The notes: generated by a model not told the origin, from the letters alone. Positions 32,414 to 42,545 are shown, counted from the first letter of the stretch. The stretch is DNA of 64,000 bases from Pectinophora gossypiella (GCF_024362695.1 NC_065425.1:3415001-3479000); one strand, 5' to 3'. Made by a program: numbers and translations.

Positions 32414-32695
32414 CGGCCTCCGTGGTCCACCGGTTGAGCGTTGTGCTCACGATCCGGATATCCCGGGTTCGATTCCCGGTGGGGAAATATCACAAAAATT
32501 ACTTTGTGGTCCCTAGTTTGGTTAGGACATTACAGACTGATCACTTCGGTGCTTCGGAAGGCACGTCAAGCCGTTGGTCTCGGTTACTACTTACTGATGT
32601 AAGTACGTAGTCGTTATATGAGTCATGTCAGGGGCCTATGGCGGTTAAATAGTAACCCTGGTTGGTAATTCACCTCACAACCCACACGATAGAAG
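32414..32695 (+). mobile_element. SINE-B
   Basis: Head GGCCTCCGTGGTCCACCGG, B box GGTTCGATTCCCGG; small deletions in body and end. Confidence 0.85.
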
Positions 32696-32744
32696 AATAC
32701 CAGGGTATAAACTAGCATGTATGAAGAATTTTGAAGAGTCAGAT

Positions 32745-33015
32745 AGTCACTGTGTCCTTTGCTTTATCGGCTTGCTTCTAAGCGAAGCGCCGTTTCGAGC
32801 TCCGGTACCGGGCTCAATGAGCTATTCATTTATCTTAAGAGCAATTTCCAAAATAGTTGGCTCGACCGTTATAGACGGCGATACGGCTCATCACCTATCA
32901 CGTTGGTCTAACAGAAAGCTCGGTGAGGCGTGGGTACTTAGTTCATCTTACGATGGATATACTTCTGACTGCCCTGATTGCAATATAGTCATAAGCTTGT
33001 GTTATGAGGTAGAAG
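32745..33015 (+). mobile_element. SINE-D, near full length
   Basis: tRNA-like head (GGCTTGCTTCTAAGCGAAGC, then a degenerate B box near GGTACCGGGCTC), body CAATTTCCAAAATAGTTGGC, AACAGAAAGCTCGGTGAGGC, end near AATATAGTCATAAGC. The 123-codon ORF covering it is spurious. Confidence 0.7.
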
Positions 33016-33106
33016 CAAAAATGTTGGTGCAGGAAGTGTGTACGTTGAATATAGCGGTCTTTGCCTGCTTCAATGAAAAATACCATAGGTAATCTCTGGA
33101 CTGTAC

Positions 33107-33420
33107 GGTATCCATGGTCTAGTGGTTGAGCTTTGGGTTAGATCCGGAATGCCCGGGTTCGAACCCCGGTGGGAACATATCACAACAATCACTCTGTGAG
33201 GTTTAGTTTGCTTAGAATATTGCAGGCGTATCACCTTATTGTCCGAAAGTACGATTCCGTGCTTCGAAGGTTACGTTAAGAAATGGATCCCCGCTACTCT
33301 TTACTTTCTACTTTAGTAAGTAAATATTAGTTTTAGTCATATGAGGAACCTTTTGCGGCTGAAAAGTAACCCTGACACCAGGGTAAATTAGGTTGGTTAA
33401 TTATCCCACAGGAGAGAATA
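33107..33420 (+). mobile_element. SINE-B, diverged
   Basis: TGGTCTAGTGGTTGAGC, GGTTCGAACCCCGG, later CCTGACACCAGGGTAAATTA. Confidence 0.75.
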
Positions 33421-33685
33421 AACAAAACAGATTATATATCCTGTTTTCCAAGCTAAAAACCTGTGTAATGGCCGGGTACTGAGAACTTTAAAAATACTTA
33501 GAAGCAGAGATTAAACATTAAAATACTTATAACGAACGCTTTGTGAAGTTATTAAAGGAAAAGTAGTTATAATGAAAACTTCCACTGCAGTACTGAAATG
33601 GTTTTAAAGTTAATTGAATGTCTTTTGCATTATAATTTGTCTTTAAAAATAGTCTCTGTTTCTGAAGCGTCTGAAATCTTTATAC

Positions 33686-34075
33686 AGGGAGTTGTTGGCA
33701 TCGTAACGAATACTGAGGGGGATGATTCAGACCATGATTCTGAATTAATCATCACCAACCCATTAACGTCCCCACTGCTAGGGCACGGGCCTTCTCTATG
33801 GATAGATAGGGAGATCGGGCCTCAAACCACCACGCGGGCCCAGTGCGGATTGGTGGTTATTAACGACTGCTAATGCAGCCGGGACCAACGGCTTAACGTG
33901 CCTTCCGAAGCACGGAGGAGCTCGAGATGAACTTTTTTTTGTGGTCACCCATCCTATGACCGGCCTTTGCGAAAGTTGCTTAACTTCAACAATCGCAGAC
34001 CGAGCGCGTTTACCGCTGCGCCACCGAGCTCCTCCTGAATTAATATCAAGTGGAATTTCCACATCCGATACCTAG
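33686..34075. mobile_element. MITE-P interrupted by SINE-5S
   Basis: Left arm TCGTAACGAATACTGAGGGG and, after the SINE, ATATCAAGTGGAATTTCC. The right arm is missing. Confidence 0.75.
33750..34034 (-). mobile_element. SINE-5S, full length
   Basis: 285 bp with tRNA-like and 5S-like head intact. TSD CTGAATTAAT at 33740-33749 and 34035-34044. Confidence 0.95.
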
Positions 34076-34434
34076 ATGGCGTACGCATAGCGGATTCAGT
34101 GTAAAACGTAAATAAATCATTTAGTGTTTTTTTTTATAATTGAAGCTTCATTTTATTTCTGCCACAAGAGCTAAAACTTTAAATAATTTTATTAAATATA
34201 CAAAATGTATTTACTAAGTTTAATAAACCTTCACAAAACTTTTTTTATATGTAGTTTCTAATAATAAGTAATGAAAAGAACATTTGAATAGGAAGTTATG
34301 AATAGTTTCAGACCCAGAGTAAACCTAAAGCATAAACCTTGTTTATAATATTATTTTTTGTGTAGGTTCTCTAGAACTTCAAGTAGGTAGTGAAAATTAA
34401 GTTTAGATTATCTATGATGATATTCTGCGGGGCG
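34076..34434. other. Non-genic stretch
   Basis: AT-rich; nothing recognised. Confidence 0.4.
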
Positions 34435-34545
34435 GAAGGTAATTGAGAAACCACTGCCCTATTATTCCCTAAAAAAGTAGCATGGAAAATGCTGCACCGA
34501 CAAGAGCGTGGCTCTTAAATTGATGATGATGATGATCTGTGACAA
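34435..34545 (+). mobile_element. RTE-2b LINE 3' end, (ATG)n tail
   Basis: GGGCGGAAGGTAATTGAG, AAAATGCTGCACCGACAAG, AGCGTGGCTCTTAA, then GATGATGATGATGAT. Confidence 0.7.
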
Positions 34546-34576
34546 AAATAATAATTTCGATGACTGAATGGTGTGG

Positions 34577-34712
34577 AAGGGGTAGACCTAGGATAACATT
34601 TATGAAACAAATAAAAGAGAAGGTGCAGGTCGTGTCGTATCGGGAGGTGAAGGTTTTGGCGGGAAGAAGAGAGGAATGGCGGTTACTCCACCGACAAGAG
34701 CGCAGCTCTTAA

Positions 34713-34751
<39 letters not shown>
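34577..34751 (+). mobile_element. RTE-2 LINE 3' end, (GA)n tail
   Basis: 175 bp, 5' truncated. TSD GAATGGTGTGG at 34566-34576 and 34752-34762. (GA)n tail 34716-34751. Confidence 0.95.
34578..34712 (+). pseudogene. RTE-2 ORF2 C-terminus
   Basis: 44 codons and a stop in one open frame: RGRPRITFMKQIKEKVQVV, then ...GRREEWRLLHRQERSS-stop. The GRPR motif and the Trp/Arg-rich end are typical of the C-terminal tail of lepidopteran RTE-type polymerase proteins. The frame is undamaged, so the insertion looks recent. The RT and endonuclease domains were never copied. Confidence 0.8.
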
Positions 34752-34756
<5 letters not shown>

Positions 34757-34762
34757 GTGTGG

Positions 34763-35139
34763 CTACACTTACGCCATCTATTATCACTGAAACGTATATT
34801 ATATTACCTATCTGTAAGAATCAGGACAGTAACTAATTTAAAAATCTTATTAAGGGTGACATTTCGCTCTGCGCCAAAGGTGAAAGGGTTAAAGAGTCAT
34901 CGTAAAATTCCCGAAAGAAAAAGAAACACCCAAACAGCCTTTTTATTTCAGAGGTTTAATACTTCAAAGTAATTTCCCAACACTTTTTTAATTAAGTTCC
35001 CTTACAGGTCAACGATAAGAATCCTTTTCCTGCTTTTAGCAATTATTAGATTGCCGTCACTTTTCCTCGAACGACTCGACAGAAATACGACGAAATAAAA
35101 TAATTTTAAATGAGTCATACTTAGTTAATTGAAACAAGT
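34763..35139. other. Non-genic stretch
   Basis: AT-rich; nothing recognised. Confidence 0.4.
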
Positions 35140-35158
35140 AAGATGATCCGTGCTTTGA

Positions 35159-35304
35159 GACTTTCGGAAGGCACGTTAAGCCGTTAGTCCCAGTTACTAC
35201 TTACTCATGTAAGTGTACGGTCACGAGTACTAATATGGACTTTCGGAAGGCATTTTAAACCGTTGGTCCCAGTTACTACTTACTGATCGAGTACTACTAA
35301 TATG
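35159..35304 (+). repeat. Tandem duplication across a SINE-B/MITE-M junction
   Basis: Unit 1 35159-35237 and unit 2 35238-35304 both start GACTTTCGGAAGGCA and end ACTAATATG. Unit 2 has a deletion. Confidence 0.8.
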
Positions 35305-35425
35305 TATACACCTTAATACCATGTCACATTAACTTTTTTGACAATTTAAACTGTAAGTCTCATTAAATGTCAAATATGATAGTGCGACAGGATTTTAAAG
35401 TGGGTACATGACATTACTCATGACT
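35218..35425. mobile_element. MITE-M (mariner-like) containing the duplication
   Basis: Left end CGGTCACGAG, right end CATGACTG; TA on both sides. Lengthened by the duplicated segment. Confidence 0.8.
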
Positions 35426-35435
35426 GTACATAGTC

Positions 35436-35722
35436 GAGGAGCTCGGTGGTGCAGCGGTAAATGCGCTCGGGCTGCGATTGTTGAAGTAAAGCAACTTTCG
35501 CAAAGGCCGGTCATAGGATGGGTGACCACAAAAAAAGTTTTCATTTCGAGCTCCTTCGTGCTTCAGAAGGCACGTTAAACCGTTGGTCCCGGCTGCATTA
35601 GCAGTCGTTAATAACCATCAATCCGCACTGGGCCCGCGTGATGGTTTAAGGCCCGATCTCCCTATCCATAGGGAAGGCCCGTGCCCGGCAGTGGGGACAT
35701 TAATGGGCTAATGATGATGATG
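35436..35722 (+). mobile_element. SINE-5S, full length
   Basis: TSD ACATAGTCG at 35427-35435 and 35723-35731. A box TGGTGCAGCGG, 5S-like part intact. Confidence 0.95.
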
Positions 35723-35814
35723 ACATAGTCGTTACATGAGCCATGTCAGAGGCCCTTGGCAGCCAGGGTTGATGAGGTTAGTAATCCCCTTGCATGATAG
35801 TCGATGTTTGATTT

Positions 35815-35995
35815 TTTGTCCTGCAGGTTATATATAATAAACAAGACGGCCTTTTAATACACTATCGCGGAGCTCTGTGCGTCATAAAGTTTGCGGACGA
35901 GTGGAGTGTAAAGTTGAAGTATGAACTATTTGCTCATACTTGTATGGCGCGCGTTTCGCGCTCACTTGGCTCTTCCTTTCTTATATTCCGTGATG
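35815..35995 (+). mobile_element. Transposon K, right part
   Basis: GACGGCCTTTTAATACACTA, GCGGAGCTCTGTGCGTC, GTATGGCGCGCGTTTCGCG, ending TATATTCCGTG. Confidence 0.7.
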
Positions 35996-36018
35996 TTTAT
36001 GTTCTATATTTAGGCAAT

Positions 36019-36193
36019 CATCATCAACATCATTCATCATTATCAGCCGTACGACGCCCCTAAGGATCTCCACGACGATCGGTCCTGCGCTGCCCGCATC
36101 CAGCGGCTTCCCGCGACCTTCACCAGATCGTCGGTCCACCTTGTAGCGGGTCTACCCACTGAGCGTCGTCCGACACGTGGTCGCCATTCGAGA
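36019..36193 (-). mobile_element. RTE-3 LINE 3' end, (ATG)n tail
   Basis: 175 bp, 5' truncated. TSD ATTTAGGCAAT at 36008-36018 and 36194-36204 (one base ambiguous). The tail is at the left. Confidence 0.95.
36043..36193 (-). pseudogene. RTE-3 ORF2 C-terminus
   Basis: About 50 codons in one frame: EWRPRVGRRSVGRPATRW, TDDLVKVAGSRWMRAAQDRS, SWRSLGASYG-stop. The GRP.TRW.DD..K.AG..W..AAQDR pattern is the standard C-terminal tail of lepidopteran RTE/R-type polymerases. Open and little damaged, but without catalytic domains. Confidence 0.85.
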
Positions 36194-36204
36194 ATTTAGG
36201 CAAT

Positions 36205-36814
36205 AAGACAATTATTTTCTTAGCTACTACGTATGTGTGGTGTGTATGACTTGTGAGAAAAATGTTGAAGTATGTTTTATTCCCGGATAGACGTGTATAG
36301 ACAGATAAGCTTTTACTTTATCCGATAAATGTCTTCCTAAATATTTTAAGAGTACAAGACGAGTTCACCTTTCCTGGTCTATTAAACATGTATCAAAGAA
36401 CATCTTGCGGGTTAGGGTTCCGTAATGGTTCCAAATCCAAAGACGCCAGCAAGCAGTGGAAATACTTGCTGCTGAGGCATAGGGTTATTTATTTATTTAG
36501 ATAGGTATACCAACAGTACACATATTGTAAAGTTATAAAATGCTAGTCTTAAATTAGTTTTTGTTTTTATTGTTTTTAGGGTTTAGCCAACTTTTAGTGT
36601 GACCATCAGGGCTCGCATTTTTGAATCGTTCGCTTCCAACTGACATTCGAAAATATTATCTTTATGAGTTTGAATTCATGTTCAGGTATTTGATGTTACG
36701 CGGTTTTGATATGTATTTCGTGGTTTTTAGGTTTTGGGCGGAGGACAGGAGTCCTATTACGGCTTTGAAGTAGACTACTCTGGGCGCCAGCTCACTCGCG
36801 TCAGACAGAGTGAT
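36205..36814. other. Non-genic stretch
   Basis: A SINE-E-like scrap at 36661-36735 (GAGTTTGAATTCATGTTC). No gene recognised. Confidence 0.4.
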
Positions 36815-36910
36815 GCGGGGCGGAAGACAAGAAACCACTGCCCTACTTTTTTCTTGAAAAAGTAGCAAGCATGGAGAATGCTCTCCGATAAGATCGTGGC
36901 TCTTAAATTA
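36815..36910 (+). mobile_element. RTE-2b LINE 3' end
   Basis: GCGGGGCGGAAGACAAG, CCACTGCCCTACTTTTTTC, AAGATCGTGGCTCTTAA. Confidence 0.6.
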
Positions 36911-37434
36911 GTGACATGATGAGTATTTGTGCTCGGTGGGCAATAGGCTCACCACATGGGACTTAAATATAGCTAGCGTGGTGTGGATAACCATACATCT
37001 CTGCCAACCCCTTCGGCGATACAGACGTGATATTTGTAAGTCCGGTGTCAGGGGTCGAAACGGCACTCCCCGCTCGAAAGGCAAGCCACAGGACTACATA
37101 ACCGTGCGCACAGGGAAACTAAACAATTGTCCTTTGACAAAAGACGTTGTTTGCACGACCAGGAATCGACCCGGGCCCGCAATAAAGCAAGAAAACTTAC
37201 AACCGTATTAAGGTAAGTGGGTCTTAAGTACTTCGATAATTTATACACCTTTAGAGAGAGTTCGCACAACCGTAATCTTATTGTCTTTGGGCTGAAAGTT
37301 TCTCTAGATATACACAGCAGGATATAAGCAAACACTCCCTGCAGAGACGAGGCATAGATAGATAGATAACGGATTTAACTAACTTTAAATGTGGGTAATG
37401 ATGTTCCTACAGACACCTAATTTTATTTTATCAC
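36911..37434. other. Non-genic stretch with SINE-D-like head
   Basis: 37037-37110 on the minus strand resembles the SINE-D head (CTGTGGCTTGCCTTTCG, GTTTCGACCCC). A LINE scrap with CTCTGCCAACCCCTTCGG lies near 36999. Confidence 0.4.
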
Positions 37435-37515
37435 ACTTACATGCATAAACTAACCTATTTCACACCGGGGTAAGCAGATTTTATGGAATTCCATTTGCTT
37501 CGTACCTGACATATA
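37435..37515 (-). mobile_element. RTE-1 LINE 3' end
   Basis: CACACCGGGGTAAGCAG and GGAATTCCATTTGCTTCG. Confidence 0.65.
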
Positions 37516-37619
37516 CTTAATATGATTTATTATAATACCATAATTTTCTTATACGCCAAATCAGGGCCAATAGGTGACTAGTAAATATAGAAACAATATA
37601 CCTACCCAAATACGAGTAT

Positions 37620-37745
37620 TTGTCGGTGTAGCATTCTCTATTCTTGTCTATCAAAGGCAAATTCCTTCACTTCCTTATAACTAACGACGTTCACCTTCTG
37701 TTTGATCGGTTCCACGTAAGCTCTTCTTGGTCTTCCCTTTCCTCT
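37620..37745 (-). mobile_element. RTE-2b LINE 3' end
   Basis: GTCGGTGTAGCATTCTCTAT and CTTGTCTATCAAAGGC, as at 29455. Confidence 0.65.
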
Positions 37746-38018
37746 CTTTCCTTGCTTACCAACCCAACTATAGTAAGGAAATTTGACCATGAACTTATAA
37801 TATTTTTGCCCTAATAATATTTAATTTGAGTAACTTTATAAGGAAGGAAAATGAGACAAAACAAACTTAATATTTCCTGAAAAGTGCGAGTCACACAACT
37901 TGTGGTTAGAAAGACTCGGTTACTCATTATTCACGCGACATAAGGCATTCGTTTTACTGCACCAGACTGTACCCCGCTCAACTTATTCATTGCAACCCAA
38001 TTATGCAACAGAAATGTA

Positions 38019-38352
38019 CCAGAAAATGCAATCCTGATCTCGCAAGTTCTCGACATTTTTTCGGGATCAATCCCGAAGCATAATATGACGAGATCCCGAT
38101 TCAAGATTGACGGGATTGGGCGAATCTCCTTGAGTTATACTTTTTTGTTTTAATTATGATGATTTCCAAAGAAAACTTATTATTTAGTATGTAATAATGA
38201 AGAATAAAGGTTTTTTCTTTCAAAAATATTTTGTTTTGATTAACCTCACTATACAAACAAGGAGTTTTCATCGTTTTCAGCCATTTTTTCCTTGTTATTT
38301 CCAATCCCGCGGGATTTCGAATAAAATTTGCGATCTCGAATCGGGATTGCAT
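38019..38352. mobile_element. Element with imperfect inverted ends
   Basis: Left end AATGCAATCCTGATCTCGCA; inverse of the right end AATGCAATCCCGATTCGAG. Both arms carry CGGGAT motifs. No coding capacity; class and TSD uncertain. Confidence 0.55.
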
Positions 38353-39182
38353 TCCCTAGTTGATACTTTATATATCTACTGTTCATCATAATTATTAACT
38401 ATCTTAAGACGAATATCAGAAGTGACTGCGGATTATCTTATTGATGACTTGTTGCTCTGCCTATCCTGTTAAAGATACGGGCGTCACTTTATGTTATATT
38501 ATGTTACGTATTCTGTATTCAGAAGATTAACATAAGTGGAAAAGTACTTAAATGATATTGAATTTTTGGCAATTGAAATGACTCATTTACTCAAATGAGT
38601 CAGTTTTCGTTTTAGTTTTCAGTGTCAGTTTTCATACTCATGAAGCGGCGCCGCGCGGTAAAATCAAACATTATGGCAATGTATGAGAGCGTTCATGCAG
38701 GTCATCACGCGCGATCAATTGAAGTTCAAAATTACATCGCTTACGGTGAAATAAATACTTAAATTATTACGATTATCCATAGGCATTAAATTACAATTTA
38801 ATATGTATTGAATTACAGACTTTGGTACGAACAACCGCAAAATTATTCCAGTAGCGAGCATAAAACCTCAGTCGTACTTGGGTACTATATTAAATATTTA
38901 TGCACTTCACACACTATCAGACAATGTCTATATGTCTATAGATCGACCAAAATGCCTGTAAGGATAGGAGCCTTAAATGTAACTTAACCATGTGGAATCC
39001 AGTAGTAGGTGTTGTAAAAAGCTTGAAACGGCCTAATGTGGTGAAAAAACGTGAGGACACAGTGAGTGCGGTTTGTCGTAGTGAGTTTGGTGCGAGTTCA
39101 GATGGTTCCGAACATTCCGATATCAAAAACATAAACAAGCGGCAAAGAAAGAGGGTAGACAGATATGTCTGCCCGTAGAAAA
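38353..39182. other. Non-genic stretch
   Basis: A GC-rich motif AAGCGGCGCCGCGCGG at 38642 and a SINE-free frame at 38990-39178 (rich in charged residues) with no splice support. Nothing assigned. Confidence 0.35.
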
Positions 39183-39372
39183 TTATGGATCTACCTACTC
39201 CACTCCAATCAAATCAAATCAAATCAAATATACTTTATTGCACACAACATACAAAACAGATCCAATCTCATCAGTCATCCCGTGATCATGGCACTTGCAA
39301 CAGTGTCGAAATATCGGGAGTCTCATATCCCCATTTAAACGCGGTAAGAACCCGTTATTATGTGTTTTAATA
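39183..39372 (+). mobile_element. Hairpin element H, half copy, interrupted
   Basis: Carries loop and one arm (TATCGGGAGTCTCATATCCC, GCGGTAAGAACCCGTTATTA). The loop is split by a 50-bp LINE stub. Confidence 0.85.
39211..39260 (-). mobile_element. LINE 3' stub, 50 bp
   Basis: (AAATC)n then ATATACTTTATTGCACACAA and CATACAAAACAGA. TSD TCCAATC at 39204-39210 and 39261-39267; the empty site is present in the H copy at 27649. Confidence 0.9.
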
Positions 39373-39754
39373 ATGTAACTTAAATCATGTAAGTACCTAA
39401 GTGGAATGAGGTAATATATTTATTTTATGCTGCCGTCACTTCACATGTTATTTTTGTGAAGGAAATAGAATAATAGCGGAGTAGGTAGGGTTGCCACTTC
39501 ATCCATTGTCCTTTATAAGTGTCGGAAAAGTGGAACGACCCGAAATGGTCCCCTTATTATCTATCTATTGCAGCTATTCCGAAACATGTAGGTAGGTATT
39601 ACCACTTTTGTTAATGCTGTCCGAGTAGCAAAATACTGGGCTGAAAAAATCTGAATGCCATCGAAACGACAAGATGAATGTTAGCGACGCGTTTAGATTT
39701 TGTATGTTTTAAATCATTATTTTTGTAGGTAGTTAGTTATAGTTATAAACTATT
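39373..39754. other. Non-genic stretch
   Basis: AT-rich; nothing recognised. Confidence 0.4.
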
Positions 39755-39875
39755 TGTGAAGGAGGGGCGGGGAGTGAAGCAGCGCGGGCGCGGGACAAAA
39801 AACGTCATCAGTCGAGCACCGACACTGGCACGATTCGCGATCGCCGCACGCTCCTACATGTTTTTGTACGCTCTG
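39755..39875. promoter_or_regulatory. GC-rich, CpG-rich patch; possible promoter
   Basis: GAGGGGCGGGGAGTG and GCGCGGGCGCGGGAC are followed by a TCAGTC initiator-like motif and CGATTCGCGATCGCCGCACG. No such composition occurs elsewhere outside GC-rich transposons. Orientation and gene are unknown. Confidence 0.25.
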
Positions 39876-40149
39876 CCTACCCTGTTTTGGCCAATACAAT
39901 CTTGAAAGTGATTTTTGGGTTTTATTAGCAAGTCCTCGGCACTCAAGTTCTACAATGAAGAAGACCACTTTTGTTAATGTTTAGATATTTTATACCATAG
40001 GGATAAGTCTAATCTAATAGACAGTTACTTAAGTATGTATTTCAAGCCTGCAATGTCCTAACCTGTATGAAAAAAGGATAAACATGGCCGTATTTTTTCA
40101 TTGCGTTGATATAGAAGCTTGGTTTTAACAGTTTCATGGAATCGCAGAT

Positions 40150-40265
40150 GTATTACGTAGATGTTCATTTCGACTTGATATATCGACGCGTTTCCGAGAA
40201 AAAGGGTCTTGAAAGACGGACAGACGAACGGACAATAAATCGTATGAGGGTTCCGTTTTTTTTGG
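40150..40265 (+). repeat. Repeat V copy
   Basis: TTTCGACTTGATATATCGAC, GAGAAAAAGGGTCTTG, GAGGGTTCCGTTTTTTT; sister at 14140. Confidence 0.6.
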
Positions 40266-40579
40266 TTTTACTACTGAATAGCTGACTCAGCTGTTGGCTT
40301 CAGCTCAGCTCAACTCAGGTGCGGAACCTTATAAACCCGCGCAGACTTTCCTTATTGCTCGTACTTACTATTGGAAACATTAAATATTAATCGACAATAC
40401 TATTTGTAAGTCGTAACATAAGTTTTTTGTATGGCAATACTGCCCTACCGGAGCGTCACGAGATACGCATATTTTTGTAACAAATATATAAAAGTATAAT
40501 AATCCCAATAAATAGTGACTATTAGTACACAAACGAGTTTAAGTTTTCACCACCGCCAGCACCACGCCACGACAGGAGA
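40266..40579. other. Non-genic stretch
   Basis: Contains a short CTCAG(CT)-rich run near 40285-40320. Nothing else recognised. Confidence 0.4.
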
Positions 40580-40735
40580 CACCTCCACTTATAGTGCGGC
40601 ACGGGCCGAACATTTACACGGTGAGGCTGCTCATGGTATACTGGGTGAGAGCCTTCAGCCGTATTTCTATTTGTCCGGCCAAGTAGTACTTGCCATTTTC
40701 GGTACATCTACAATAAGTCACGTCAAAAAAAGTCA
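40580..40735 (+). mobile_element. Repeat L copy
   Basis: TACTGGGTGAGAGCCTTCAG, TTGTCCGGCCAAGTAGTA, AATAAGTCACGTCAAAAAAA. Confidence 0.65.
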
Positions 40736-40744
40736 GGCCTATTA

Positions 40745-41095
40745 GCATAGAATAAGGAATAATACTACATATAGAACGGCTCTTCGCTCCCCACCAGCGT
40801 CTGAGCTAGGTTTACCTCATCCCCCTTCGGACATACTTTGGGGTGGTATTAATAAACTAATCTCAACTGAGACTGCCCTCAAGATCATGCTCAAGGCCCT
40901 GTTTTTATACGAGAACTGTCACATTGACATACTCTTGAGGGCAGTCTCGAAGCTGGGATTAGTTTATTAATACCACCTTTAGTCTTCTATCCTATGGCAT
41001 CAGACGTCACACACACAGATGCGTGTATACGATAACGTCAATGTGTAGAGTCTGTGTAAAACGAAGTGTTTTGTACGAAGTGTCCGGGGTGTGGT
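40745..41095 (-). repeat. Repeat R interrupted by MITE-S
   Basis: Both halves of a reverse R copy (AGCATAGAATAAGGAATAAT ... and ... GACGTCACACACACAGATGC, GTGTCCGGGGTGTGG). Confidence 0.75.
40840..40977. mobile_element. MITE-S
   Basis: 138 bp. Inverted ends GGTGGTATTAATAAACTAAT and GAGACTGCCCTCAAGA, with one arm carrying a few extra bases. TTT on both sides is a possible 3-bp TSD. Confidence 0.8.
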
Positions 41096-41371
41096 TTAAG
41101 GTTATTCCCAACCATGAAGGGAACATACTGCGTTATACCGATAACCGAACTGTAGGTACCACAGCGGACCTGTAAACCCATTACGACCCACTCGAAGCTT
41201 TCCTCTTTAGTCACTATGTCCCCGTAACAAACTCGAACAATGCACTCTAGTCATGCACTTCAGTCCCTTACTTAGGTAGGTATATAACATAACATAACAG
41301 TAACATAGTAGTTTACGACTTTATCCTAATCGAGGATTGGTTTTGGTATGCATCCTTACTAATTATTTTCA

Positions 41372-41692
41372 CGACTTCCGTGGTCCAGTGGTTGAGCGTT
41401 GGGCTCACGATCCGGAGGTCCTGGGTTCGATTCCCGGTGGAAACATATCACAAAAATTACTTTGTGGTCCCTAGCTTGGTTAGGACATTACAGGCTGATC
41501 ACCTGATTGTCCGAAAGTAAGATGATCCGTGCTTTGGAAGGCACGTTAAGGCGTTGGTCCCGGTTACTACTCACTGACGTAAGTGAGTAGTCGTTAGATG
41601 AGCCATGTCAGGGGCCTTCGGCTGCTCAATAGTAACCCAGACAGCAGGGTTGATGAGGTTGGTACTCCACCTCACAACCCGCACGAGAGAAG
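41372..41692 (+). mobile_element. SINE-B, full length
   Basis: TGGTCCAGTGGTTGAGCG, GGTTCGATTCCCGG, central domain with one change (GTTAAGGCGTTGG). Confidence 0.85.
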
Positions 41693-42095
41693 AATTATTA
41701 TAAAATTCGAAAGTGACTCTGTCTGTTGCATTTTCACGCTAAAACTATTGAACCGATATGGATGAAATTTAATATGGAGATAGTTTCATACATACATAGC
41801 TGAACGGGTGCTAAAAGTTTGTATGAATTTTTTCATTCATTATAGACCTGTGTAAATTAATATAGGCTAGTACGTTCATTATATAGGTACGTTCATACAG
41901 GCTATCATACATACATTTCCAGGGATTCACGCAAAACAAAGGGACTTTATTTCCTTATACAATTGAATGTTGGCGTATGTCATTAGTCATACTAATTGCT
42001 TCTGACGTCAGAATAAAACGTAAACTCAATTTAATGTATGAGTTCCTTAAGCGTACGTTAGGGTAAGAAGAAAATGCTTTCTTTCAAATTCAATT
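41693..42095. other. Non-genic stretch
   Basis: Scraps near 41705-41860 resemble common insect repeats; no gene recognised. Confidence 0.35.
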
Positions 42096-42097
42096 TC

Positions 42098-42285
42098 AAT
42101 CTTATAACGAATACTGAGGCGGATGATTCTAAGTTGACATCAAGTGGAATTTCACAAAATTCAAGAAAATATTTGTGTTTTTTTTTAATTATTTGCAATC
42201 CCATACTTTTGCGAAAGAAAGAACCACTTGATATCACCTCAGAATAGTCTGAATCATACCTCATAAGTGCTTTTATGGCTACCTG
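42098..42285. mobile_element. MITE-P, complete but diverged
   Basis: Left arm AACGAATACTGAGGCGGATG, CATCAAGTGGAATTTC; right arm CCACTTGATATCACCTC. Immediately followed by MITE-M. Confidence 0.7.
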
Positions 42286-42293
42286 TACCTGTA

Positions 42294-42435
42294 CGGTCAC
42301 GAGCATTAATATGTATACACTTTGGTACCCTGTCACATTAACTTTTTTGACAAATTGAACTGTAAGTCTCACTAAATGTCAAATATGTTAGTGCGACAGA
42401 GTCCTAAAGTGGGTACATTATATTGCTTATGACTG
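42294..42435. mobile_element. MITE-M (mariner-like), complete
   Basis: 142 bp, ends CGGTCACGAGCATTAATATG and, at the right, ATTGCTTATGACTG. TA at both borders. Confidence 0.85.
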
Positions 42436-42447
42436 TACGTACTTGTA

Positions 42448-42545
42448 CAGGGTGTAAGTGACATCGTAACGAATAATGAGGGGGATGATTCAGCTCATTA
42501 TTCTAAGTGGTTATCAAGTGGAATTTTCGATCGCAATCGGTTATA
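42448..42545. mobile_element. MITE-P left arm
   Basis: ACAGGGTGTAAGTGACATCG, GAGGGGGATGATTCAG, ATCAAGTGGAATTTTC. Confidence 0.7.

Larger units (their letters stand above)
35140..35795 (+). mobile_element. SINE-B interrupted twice
   Basis: Left part 35140-35217 (GATGATCCGTGC, CCCAGTTACTACTTACT); right part 35727-35795 (GTCGTTACATGAGCCATGTC). Between them lie MITE-M and SINE-5S. Confidence 0.8.

Noticed and set aside
32721..33092. 123-codon ORF
   Set aside because: Covers SINE-D, which recurs on both strands elsewhere; not a conserved protein.
34676..34972. 98-codon ORF with RERERE repeat
   Set aside because: Starts in the RTE-2 3' end in the wrong frame and runs through its (GA)n tail.
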